A stretch of DNA of 64,000 bases from the NCBI RefSeq assembly GCF_013410105.1, contig NZ_JACCCJ010000004.1, positions 124,001 to 188,000 of the forward strand. The letters run 5' to 3'. The position numbers and the translations under genes were made by a program. A model generated the notes under the pieces. It saw nothing but the letters and a program-made list of their open reading frames with translations. It searched no databases and was not told where the DNA came from. This document shows, in pieces, positions 16,468 through 24,608 of this stretch; position 1 is the first letter of the stretch, and each line of letters starts with the position of its first letter. The DNA is from Sphingopyxis sp. JAI108. GTDB lineage: Bacteria; Pseudomonadota; Alphaproteobacteria; Sphingomonadales; Sphingomonadaceae.

Positions 16468-17634
16468 TTGACCCCCATTTATCTCGACGGCTTCGCTACG
16501 TTACCGCTCGCCCCGGAAGCCCGGTCCGCAATTCTGGAAGTCTGGGAAGCGCCAGGCAACGCCGGGTCTCCCAATCTTGCCGGCGAACGGGCGGCCCATA
16601 TCATCGATACGGGTCGGGCCGATGTCGCCGCCCTCATCGGCGCGGCGCCCTCCGAGATCATCTTTACCTCGGGGGCGACCGAGGCCAATAATCTCGCACT
16701 TCTCGGGATTGCGCAGAAGGCAGTAACTTTCAGCCCGACCCGGCGGCGGATCATTGTTTCCGCCATCGAGCATAAAGCGGTGATCGAGCCTGCCCGCGCG
16801 CTTGCTGACCAAGGTTTTTCGGTGACTGTCGCGCCTGTCGACAAGTATGGCCGGCTCGATCTCCCCGCGTTTGAAGCGCTGCTCGACGACGATCTGCTTA
16901 TCGCGTCGGTCATGTTGGTCAATAATGAGACCGGAGTGATCCAGCCCGTCGCGCAGGCTGCGGCGCTCGTCCATGCCGTCGGCGGGCTTATGCACAGCGA
17001 CGCGGCGCAGGCCGCCGGCAAAGTCCCGATCGACGTGCTCGACCTCGATGTCGATTATCTCAGCCTGTCTGCCCATAAATGCTATGGGCCGATGGGGATT
17101 GGTGCTCTCTATGTTGCTGCCCCGGTGCCCAAGCCTTTGCCTTTGCTCCATGGCGGCGGACAGCAGGATGCCGTTCGGCCCGGCACCGAACCCGTCGCAC
17201 TGATTGCTGGCTTTGGCGCCGCGGCGAAGGTCGCGCGCGAGCAGATCGATCACGATCACAGCCATGGCCAATCGCTCATCGCGTCCCTGATCGATGGGCT
17301 CGCCTCGCGCCAACTCCGCTTTCGTCGGATCACCGGCGACGCCGCCGTCGTGCCCGGTAGCGCGGCCCTCCAGCTTACGGATGTCGATGCCGACCAATTG
17401 TGTGCCACCGCCGCCGGCAACGTGTCGCTGTCGACCGGGTCGGCCTGCACGTCGGGGCAGATAAGACGTTCTCATGTCCTTGATGCAATTGACCTTTCTG
17501 AAAAAGACGCCGCTCAAGTCATCCGGATTTATTGCCACCGCTACCAAACCATTGACGAGATGGAACGCGCTGCCGAGCTCATTGCCGCCGCTGCGGAGCG
17601 ATCTCGGCTTGCCGCTGGAGACGTTCGCCAGTAG
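16468..17634 (+). CDS. sspA: Cysteine desulfurase of DNA phosphorothioation, SspA/DndA-like
   Basis: A 388-residue PLP enzyme of the NifS/IscS class. Lys204 in S-A-H-K-C-Y-G-P binds PLP, and Cys327 in S-T-G-S-A-C-T-S-G carries the persulfide. It supplies sulfur to the SspD enzyme for phosphorothioate (PT) modification of DNA. It starts at TTG (16468), with AGGGGGG upstream; the nearby ATG frame stops at once. sspB follows 9 bases after. The alternative of a housekeeping IscS is unlikely because DUF4007, a large ATPase and a PAPS-reductase-like gene follow in one operon. Confidence 0.88.
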   Translation: MTPIYLDGFATLPLAPEARSAILEVWEAPGNAGSPNLAGERAAHIIDTGRADVAALIGAAPSEIIFTSGATEANNLALLGIAQKAVTFSPTRRRIIVSAIEHKAVIEPARALADQGFSVTVAPVDKYGRLDLPAFEALLDDDLLIASVMLVNNETGVIQPVAQAAALVHAVGGLMHSDAAQAAGKVPIDVLDLDVDYLSLSAHKCYGPMGIGALYVAAPVPKPLPLLHGGGQQDAVRPGTEPVALIAGFGAAAKVAREQIDHDHSHGQSLIASLIDGLASRQLRFRRITGDAAVVPGSAALQLTDVDADQLCATAAGNVSLSTGSACTSGQIRRSHVLDAIDLSEKDAAQVIRIYCHRYQTIDEMERAAELIAAAAERSRLAAGDVRQ

Positions 17635-17643
17635 CGTTCGAAT

Positions 17644-18561
17644 ATGCGGGGAAAGATAAGATTTGATTCGAGAGGGCAGTTTGCGGGTCATGAGACGTTT
17701 CCGCTCCGCCTCCTTTGGCTGAAAAAGGCATATGACGCCGTTGGCGATGGCGCCGATGCCAGAACATTTCAAGAACAAGACGCTATTGCACGTTTTGGTG
17801 TCGGCCGCAATATGGCGGCCTCGATGCGCTATTGGGCTCTAGCGACGGGCTTTTTCAGCGAAGAGGACCGGGTGATTGCGCCAACCCCGCTAGGCCGTTC
17901 CATTCTCGCCGATAACGGCTTTGATCCCTATCTCGAACAGGCTGCGACGATCTGGCTAGCTCACTGGCGAGTCGCGAGCACACCCGAGATGACGACGACC
18001 GCTTATTATGCCTTCAACCTGTTGAGCGCGATCGAATTCGACCCTGCGATGCTCGTCGAGGAATTGTTCGCACTTGTGGAGACCAATGGCTGGCGTGCGA
18101 CGCGCGGGACGCTCAAGCGCGACGTTGAAGTATTTCTGCGCAGCTATGTCCGGCGCGGCGACAGCCTCAACGAGGACGCGGCCGAGCCATTGCTTGCCGA
18201 GCTTTCGCTCATTCGCGAAGCGCGACTGGGCGGCTGGTATGAATTTGTCCGCGGGCCAAAGCCGAGCCTTCACGACGCGATTTTCGCTTATGCCCTTGGC
18301 GATTATTGGGATCGCTCAGGCGGGGCAACGACCCTCACCGCCGAGCAGATCTGCTACGCTCCCGGATCGCCGGGACGGGCGTTCAAACTCGACGAAGACA
18401 ATGTCGTCACGCGGTTAATGCGCCTCGATGATATGACGAATGGTGCTTGGCAATGGGTTGATACCGCGGGATTGCGACAAGTGCAGCGGATCGGCGATTT
18501 CGAGGCCATGTCGCTTCTCGCTCTCGCCTATCCTCGCGCCCATTTAGAAGCCGCGGCATGA
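17644..18561 (+). CDS. sspB: DUF4007 protein, SspB-like (PT nicking component)
   Basis: A 305-residue protein beginning with a short basic stretch and then F-A-G-H-E-T-F-P-L-R-L-L-W-L-K-K, the DUF4007 signature. In SspABCD systems this family is the SspB component reported to nick DNA before sulfur insertion. The region with G-V-G-R-N-M-A-A-S-M-R-Y-W looks like a winged-helix DNA contact. Its stop overlaps the ATG of sspC by 4 bases. The presence of DUF4007, with no DndB, DndD or DndE, is the main reason to call this locus Ssp rather than Dnd. Confidence 0.85.
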   Translation: MRGKIRFDSRGQFAGHETFPLRLLWLKKAYDAVGDGADARTFQEQDAIARFGVGRNMAASMRYWALATGFFSEEDRVIAPTPLGRSILADNGFDPYLEQAATIWLAHWRVASTPEMTTTAYYAFNLLSAIEFDPAMLVEELFALVETNGWRATRGTLKRDVEVFLRSYVRRGDSLNEDAAEPLLAELSLIREARLGGWYEFVRGPKPSLHDAIFAYALGDYWDRSGGATTLTAEQICYAPGSPGRAFKLDEDNVVTRLMRLDDMTNGAWQWVDTAGLRQVQRIGDFEAMSLLALAYPRAHLEAAA

Positions 18562-21500
18562 AAAAGCTCGCCACAGCAGTTACGATCGACCGGCGGTTCG
18601 CGCGCTCTGCGAGGCTCGACGCCGACCTCAACGGCACGCCGCCGCTGGTCGGCTATGTTTTGCAGGCCAGCGTCGCCAAGGCGCTGAAGTTGCTCGGCGA
18701 CAGCCAGTGCGACAGTCACCAGGGCGCCTACACCTGGACGGGCCCCTATGGCGGCGGCAAATCGAGCGCGGCTCTGCTTGTCGCCAATTTAGTTGCCGGC
18801 ACAAAGGGCAATCGCAAGATCGCGCGGGATATTGCCGGCGACGCGCTGACGCGGCTTTATGTCGAAGCCTTTCCCGAGGCTGATGGGCGACGGAAGGTCG
18901 TAGCTGTCACCGGCAGCCGCACTCGTCTCCGCGAGGCGATCGTCGAAGCGGCGACGATTGCGCTCGACTGGAGTTCATCTCAGGCTGCCGAATATAGTGC
19001 GAGCGATGAGACGCTGATCAAGGCGTTGATCGCAGGCGGATCGCCTCCATCGAGCGGGACGCTGTTGATCCTCGACGAACTGGGCAAATTGCTCGAGCAT
19101 GAAGCGCTTGAAGGCGGCGACGTGCATCTGCTTCAGGACCTTGCTGAGCATGCAACGCGCAGCAAGGGGCGTTTGGTCGTCATTGGCATTCTCCATCAAT
19201 CGTTCGAACAATATGCCGCACGCGCGGCCCGCGACGCCCGACAGGAGTGGGCCAAAGTCCAAGGCCGCTTCCAGGATATCGCTTTCTTCTCGGGCCCCGA
19301 CGAGACGGTGGCGCTCCTCGGTCGGGCTATTTCTGCCGACCATCCGCCTAGTGCCGCCGAACGCGCCGAACTCGTCGCCGAGGCTGTTGCCAAGCGCCGC
19401 CCGACCGAAATCGGCGCGTTGACGAAGGCCCTTGCCGACACCTGGCCGCTCAACCCGGTGAGCGCCCTGCTGCTTGGACCGATCTCGCGGGCGCGCTTCG
19501 CCCAGAATGAACGCAGTGTGTTCGGTTTTCTGAGCTCGGCCGAACCGTCGGGCTTTCAGGAATTTCTCGAGCACGCCGACGAAGGTAGCGGCACCTATGA
19601 CCCGGCGATGCTATGGGATTATATGGCTGCCAATTTCGGCATGTCGCTCGCGGCGGGGAGCGACGGCAGCCGGTTCAGCCTAGCCTATGAGGCGATTGAA
19701 CGCGCAAGCGCCAAAGGCCAGGGTCTGCATGTTGCGCTGACCAAGTCCGCCGCGATCATCGAATTCTTCCGCAACGGTTCGGGTCTGGCGCTTGCCGATG
19801 ATTTCCTCCTGGCCTCGGTCCCCGAAGCATCGCCCAAGGCAGTTCGGGCCGCTATCAAAGATCTGATCGATTGGGCCATTCTCATCAACCAACCGCGCCT
19901 CGGCGGTTACGCGCTGTTTGCCGGCAGCGATTTCGACCTCGAAGAGGCGATCGGCCGAGCGGTGACGCCGGTTGATTCGCTCCAGCTGGAAGGCATACCG
20001 CAGCGCGTCGGCTATGGTTTCGCCACGGCAAAACGCCATTACTTTATCACCGGGGCGCTCCGCACCTTTGAGATCGCTTTGCAGGTCATTACACCTGACG
20101 ACAATGCCGAGGGGCTCGCAGCACGCATTCTGGGCCGCGCGCCGCGCGGCAGCGGACTGATGCTGTTGTTGCTGGGTGACGGCAGCTTGTCCCGCCAAGC
20201 GATCGACGGCCTGACCAAAGCGACCGCGAAGGCGCTCAAAGACAGCGGCCGGGTCATTGCGCTCGGCAGTGCAAATGAAAGTTTCGCGCTTCGCACGGCT
20301 GCTTCCGAATTGATGGCCGTCGAGCGCGTGTTTCGCGATCATCCGCAACTCGAAGGAGATCGGATCGCTCGGCGCGAGATCGCCGCGCGGCAGTCGCGCT
20401 GTATCGACGAGCTCCATCGCAAACTCGAGTCAGCGCTCGAAGGCGCCAAATGGTTTCTCTCGCCCGCACCTAGCAAAGCGCATAGCGAGCCGCTCGCGGT
20501 CATTGCGAGCTTGCTCGCGGATGTCGGCTATTCAAAATCGCCGATGCTTAAGAGCGAATTGCTCCAGCGCGACAAGCCTTCGTCTAACGCCATGGCGGCA
20601 CTGCGCGAACTGGCTCATGCGATGGTTGGCCGTCATGCCGAGCCGCAGCTTGGCATGACGCAATATCCTGCGGAACTCGGCCTCTATCTTACCGTTCTCA
20701 AACCGTTCGGCTTGCACCGCGAGATCGCGCCTGGGAAGTTCGACTTTGCCGGGCCCGATGACAGCCGCGAAGGGCAATCGCTGCGCGCCGCATGGGATTT
20801 GCTCGACCAGGCTGGTGATGAGCCGCTCGATGCGATTTATGCGCTTTGGGCCGCCCCGCCTTATGGCATCAAGGGCGGCGTCATGCCGGCTTTGGCGCTC
20901 GCGTACATGTTGGCGAACCGGGAGACGGTCGCCATATACATCGACGGCATCTATCAGACTGCGATAGACGATGTGGTCGTCGATCGGCTGCTTCAGAAGC
21001 CCGGCAGCTTCCGTCTGCGCCACATCGACCGGTCTGTGCGTGAAATGGCCTTTGTGAGCGGCCTCGCCAAACTGCTTACCGTCGGAGAGAGCAACGCGTC
21101 ACTGCCCGTCGCCGCGGCGCTGTTCCGCCGTTTCGAAGCGCTGCCCAATTTTGCGAAACGCACCTTGCGGATCGAAGCCGATGCGCGCGCCGTACGCACC
21201 GTGGTCATGAAGTCTGACGATCCCGAGCGGCTGTTGTTCGACGATCTCCCAGCCGCATTGGGCGAACGCCTCTCTCCTGACACGGTATTCAGCGCCATAT
21301 TGGCGGCCGAAGCCAGTTACCCCGCCTTGCTCGATGAGCTGCGCGTTGCGCTTGGCCGAGCGCTCGGTATCGACCCCCGCGATTTCGGTGGCATTGCCGA
21401 TCGCGCCCAAGCGATCCGCGGGTTGACCAACGACTATAATTTCGATGCCTTTGCCGACCGCGCGGCCGCGATCGAGCAGGATACGGGCGACATCGAGAGC

Positions 21501-21866
21501 CTGGTCAGCGTTCTGCTGCATCGGCCCGCTCGCAATTGGTCCGATCGTGACCGCGAGGAGGCATTGACCGAGATTGCGCGCTACGGGCGGCGCTTCCGCG
21601 AGCTCGAAGCGCTGGCGGTGGTGCGAGACCGTCGTACGCGCAGCGAGGCCCTCGCACTGGTTGTCGGCCTGGACCCGCTGGCACCGCCTTTGATGCGCAG
21701 CTTCATTCTCAGTGACCAGGAGAAGGAGGCCGCGGCCGGCATGGCCGAAAAGCTCGTCGCAACGCTGCGCGCAGACAAAATGGGCGGCCGGCTTCAGCTG
21801 GCGGCGCTCGCGCGGGCGGTGGCGACGCTCGCCGCCGAAATTGACGAGGATGCGGAGGCAGCATGA
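18558..21866 (+). CDS. sspC: Large P-loop ATPase, SspC-like
   Basis: A 1102-residue protein. Walker A is G-P-Y-G-G-G-K-S at residues 62-69, and a Walker B strand L-L-I-L-D-E lies at 169-174. A likely sensor region (V-V-I-G-I-L-H-Q-S-F) follows about 45 residues later. The remaining 800 residues are mostly helical and lack recognised catalytic motifs. SspC is the ATPase of the PT modification complex. It overlaps both neighbours by 4 bases (ATGA), so sspB, sspC and sspD are translationally coupled. Confidence 0.85.
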   Translation: MKKLATAVTIDRRFARSARLDADLNGTPPLVGYVLQASVAKALKLLGDSQCDSHQGAYTWTGPYGGGKSSAALLVANLVAGTKGNRKIARDIAGDALTRLYVEAFPEADGRRKVVAVTGSRTRLREAIVEAATIALDWSSSQAAEYSASDETLIKALIAGGSPPSSGTLLILDELGKLLEHEALEGGDVHLLQDLAEHATRSKGRLVVIGILHQSFEQYAARAARDARQEWAKVQGRFQDIAFFSGPDETVALLGRAISADHPPSAAERAELVAEAVAKRRPTEIGALTKALADTWPLNPVSALLLGPISRARFAQNERSVFGFLSSAEPSGFQEFLEHADEGSGTYDPAMLWDYMAANFGMSLAAGSDGSRFSLAYEAIERASAKGQGLHVALTKSAAIIEFFRNGSGLALADDFLLASVPEASPKAVRAAIKDLIDWAILINQPRLGGYALFAGSDFDLEEAIGRAVTPVDSLQLEGIPQRVGYGFATAKRHYFITGALRTFEIALQVITPDDNAEGLAARILGRAPRGSGLMLLLLGDGSLSRQAIDGLTKATAKALKDSGRVIALGSANESFALRTAASELMAVERVFRDHPQLEGDRIARREIAARQSRCIDELHRKLESALEGAKWFLSPAPSKAHSEPLAVIASLLADVGYSKSPMLKSELLQRDKPSSNAMAALRELAHAMVGRHAEPQLGMTQYPAELGLYLTVLKPFGLHREIAPGKFDFAGPDDSREGQSLRAAWDLLDQAGDEPLDAIYALWAAPPYGIKGGVMPALALAYMLANRETVAIYIDGIYQTAIDDVVVDRLLQKPGSFRLRHIDRSVREMAFVSGLAKLLTVGESNASLPVAAALFRRFEALPNFAKRTLRIEADARAVRTVVMKSDDPERLLFDDLPAALGERLSPDTVFSAILAAEASYPALLDELRVALGRALGIDPRDFGGIADRAQAIRGLTNDYNFDAFADRAAAIEQDTGDIESLVSVLLHRPARNWSDRDREEALTEIARYGRRFRELEALAVVRDRRTRSEALALVVGLDPLAPPLMRSFILSDQEKEAAAGMAEKLVATLRADKMGGRLQLAALARAVATLAAEIDEDAEAA

Positions 21867-22702
21867 AGAAGGAGCGCCATATTCTCGGTTTGTCGGGCGG
21901 CCGCGACAGCGCCGCGCTCGCCGTCTTTATGCGGCAGAACCGGCCGGAACTTCCGCTTGAGTATTTCTTCACCGATACCGGGAAAGAACTTCCCGAAGTC
22001 TATAGCTTCCTCGACAAGCTCGAAGGCTTCCTCGGCCGCCCGATCCAGCGCCTGAACCCCGATCGCGATTTTGATTTCTGGCTCGACGAATATGGAAATT
22101 TCCTGCCGTCGCCGCGCACGCGCTGGTGCACGCGCCAGCTAAAACTGCGACCGCTCGAACATTGGCTGCGAGGCGACCTCGATACGGGAACCACGGTCCA
22201 CAGCTATGTCGCGATACGCGCCGACGAGCCGAGCCGGGAGGGCTATCAGGCAACCCATCCTAATATGCTTGTCCATTTTCCACTGCGCGAAGCCGGCATT
22301 GACCGGGCCGGCGTGTTGGAGATCCTAGATCTGAGCGATGTCGGCGAGCCGGAATATTATAAGTGGCGATCGCGCTCCGGATGTACATTCTGCTTCTATC
22401 AGCAGAAGATCGAATGGGTGCGGCTCTTTGAGCATCATCCCGAGCGGTTCGCAGAAGCCGTCGACTATGAGAAAACGGCATTGAAAGACGGCTCGCCGTT
22501 CACCTGGAGCCAGGGCGAAAGCCTCACCGAACTCATCGCACCCGCCCGCGTGGGGCAGATCAAGGCTGATTATGAGAAGCGGCGCGAGCGCTTGCGGCGG
22601 AACCGCCGGATCAATCCGCTATCTGCGAACAATGCTGAGACGGTCGACGACATCTATGGCATCGACGAGGCATCGAGCAGCTGTGTGATTTGCCACAAGT
22701 GA
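21863..22702 (+). CDS. sspD: PAPS-reductase-like ATP pyrophosphatase, SspD/DndC-like
   Basis: A 279-residue PP-loop enzyme with S-G-G-R-D-S at residues 11-16. It adenylates the DNA phosphate and inserts sulfur. Cysteines 89, 174, 177, 274 and 277 (W-C-T-R, G-C-T-F-C, C-V-I-C-H) are candidates for the iron-sulfur cluster seen in DndC/SspD proteins. It is the last tightly coupled gene of the modification operon. The next gene starts 39 bases after its stop in the same direction. Confidence 0.9.
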   Translation: MKKERHILGLSGGRDSAALAVFMRQNRPELPLEYFFTDTGKELPEVYSFLDKLEGFLGRPIQRLNPDRDFDFWLDEYGNFLPSPRTRWCTRQLKLRPLEHWLRGDLDTGTTVHSYVAIRADEPSREGYQATHPNMLVHFPLREAGIDRAGVLEILDLSDVGEPEYYKWRSRSGCTFCFYQQKIEWVRLFEHHPERFAEAVDYEKTALKDGSPFTWSQGESLTELIAPARVGQIKADYEKRRERLRRNRRINPLSANNAETVDDIYGIDEASSSCVICHK

Positions 22703-22741
22703 TAACTATTCCATGTAGCAGGCGGCCAGAAAGGGTGGCTA

Positions 22742-24289
22742 ATGATGCGGCAGGAACACGCTGACTGGCACGAGTTAACCCGCTCGATTCATCAAAATCG
22801 AGCGGCTAACGCACTTTATTACAAGCCAGTTTGTGTGATCGCGGCCATTGATTTGGCCGACGGTGGCGGCCTAGTTACCGACATGCTCCACTCTGAGCTG
22901 ATTATTCGGCAATTCGAGCAGTATGTCAGGATCGTTTTCCCAAAACGGGCTTCGAAAGGTTGGTGGCCTCTTTGGTTCCTTGCGAACGATGGGCTCTGGA
23001 ACTTCGCCAAGAAAGGGAAACCGCTATCTAAAGCCAATCTGGCTGTTCGCCCGACGACTAGAAATAAGACGCTAGAACGCTTTGATCGACAAGTGATTGC
23101 GCCGGAATATCGCGCTTTATGGGACACCGCTGATCATCGGAAAGTTCTGCGCGATCATATGCTTGCCATCATGAACCGTTACTCAGAGTGCAAGCCGTTA
23201 GTTCGGGCGCTCTTCGATCCAAATGTTATAGACGAGCCTGAAAAGTGGCCAGGCCAAGATGAGGTCGATGGATATATTCGCAGCCTCGACGGCCAGGGTG
23301 ATCTTTTCGACAAAGACGAGCCCGACAGCAAGAAGAGCAAGGGACGTAGCGCCGCCGCGGTCCGGAAGGCGCTGACGGAGTTTGAAGTTTCGTCGCTACC
23401 CCCCGCCAGTGCAGTCGGACCGATCTTAGAGGTCACCGGGGTAGCGCCGATAGCGGCGAGCGCCCTTCCGCACCGCGAGGTGACGAAGTTGCAAGTGGCG
23501 CTATACATGGCGCTCCACCAAAAATGCTTACTACTCAATCAATTGGCGTCGAACTCGAACAGAGCCGCACATCTCTATCCAGCGCTGGGACAGATGATCG
23601 CCGCAACGCAAGTCGCCCCGGAAAATTCGAACGGCTACTTAATTTGGTCTCCTGGAAATAGCCTCCGTCGGCTGCTTGCTGCCGAACTGCGCGGTCGCGA
23701 CGAGGCCGATCCGGATGACCCTTTGCTTACAGACCGCATGCAAGAGCTGTTGGCGGATGTGGTTGAGCAGTTCAACGTTTACGCGACGACCGACGGTCTT
23801 ATTGCCCTGCTCGATCAAGCGAAGACCGGACCTGCCATTCGCTCTAATTTTTCGGGTCCGCTCGATGCCGGCAATGATTTGGTCGGTGCATTGCGCAAGG
23901 CTCCCGATATATTGACGGAGGAGACGACGCGGATACTCGAAGCGGCTACACAGAACGCGCAAAATGCCAAAGCAGTGTCGGGCTTTGACGCAGATCAAGC
24001 GGTTGCAAATGCTGTTGAAATCCAGCGCAACAGCGCCGGCAGCATTCTCCGTAACGCGGTGCTCGAACTTAAAAATTATGTCGGACGGGCGAAAGGCGCC
24101 ACGAAGCTTGCGATCGATGGTGCGGTTAAGCAGCTGGGCGCAGAAATCATCAAGGCGCTTCCAATCGCCTCTTTCGTACATTCCACGAGAGACGCTTTCA
24201 TCGCCTTATGGCAGGGAACGACGAGCTTCGATTCCGTCAACCATTTTGTGACGCTCGTTCGCGAGTTTTTCGCGCATTATCGTGGCTAG
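22742..24289 (+). CDS. Unknown protein with sulfur-binding-domain-like N-terminus
   Basis: A 515-residue protein directly downstream of sspD, where sspE sits in other loci. Residues 18-145 resemble the sulfur-binding domain of PT-dependent HNH restriction enzymes. The order is Y-K-P-V followed by a hydrophobic helix, I-I-R-Q-F-x-x-Y, P-L-W-F-L-x-x-D-G-L-W, and a helical end with L-R-D-H-M. An acidic/lysine linker (about 185-205) leads to a 300-residue helical region without HNH, DUF262 or nuclease motifs. The final 50 residues have a hydrophobic helix. It is not a recognisable SspE. A PT-sensing effector or regulator is inferred from domain resemblance and position only. Confidence 0.6.
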   Translation: MMRQEHADWHELTRSIHQNRAANALYYKPVCVIAAIDLADGGGLVTDMLHSELIIRQFEQYVRIVFPKRASKGWWPLWFLANDGLWNFAKKGKPLSKANLAVRPTTRNKTLERFDRQVIAPEYRALWDTADHRKVLRDHMLAIMNRYSECKPLVRALFDPNVIDEPEKWPGQDEVDGYIRSLDGQGDLFDKDEPDSKKSKGRSAAAVRKALTEFEVSSLPPASAVGPILEVTGVAPIAASALPHREVTKLQVALYMALHQKCLLLNQLASNSNRAAHLYPALGQMIAATQVAPENSNGYLIWSPGNSLRRLLAAELRGRDEADPDDPLLTDRMQELLADVVEQFNVYATTDGLIALLDQAKTGPAIRSNFSGPLDAGNDLVGALRKAPDILTEETTRILEAATQNAQNAKAVSGFDADQAVANAVEIQRNSAGSILRNAVLELKNYVGRAKGATKLAIDGAVKQLGAEIIKALPIASFVHSTRDAFIALWQGTTSFDSVNHFVTLVREFFAHYRG

Positions 24290-24608
24290 TTAATAGGGTA
24301 TTTTGGCGACTGCAAACGACCGCACGGTCATTCGAGCTAGGGCCAGAGATAATCCCAAGTCAGGCTTGCGATATTTCGGTTGCGTTTGCTGATGATGTTC
24401 CGGGGCCACGCATCGACATCGCGCTGCCGGTCGAGCAGCGGTAAGCGGCGTGCAATCGCAGCGCTCTGGGCGGGTTCGTCCGCAATAGTGTCGCCAACCC
24501 GAAATCCGATTGCGCCGTTGAAGAGCCTGACCGTTCTCGGGCTGGCCAGCTGAACGCGAAACATATCCTCGATTTTCTCATATGTGACCGTTCTCTCCGG
24601 CCGCGCGC
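24290..24608. other. Convergent gap between the sspD-linked gene and sspH; possible small gene
   Basis: About 320 bases between converging transcription units. A minus-strand frame at 24337-24564 (75 residues, M-F-R-V-Q-L-A-S-P...) has plausible composition, and its frame stays open upstream into the sspH 3' end. It may be a small gene or the remnant of a longer sspH C-terminus. No clear ribosome site or T-run hairpin is seen. I leave it as a candidate only. Confidence 0.35.
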
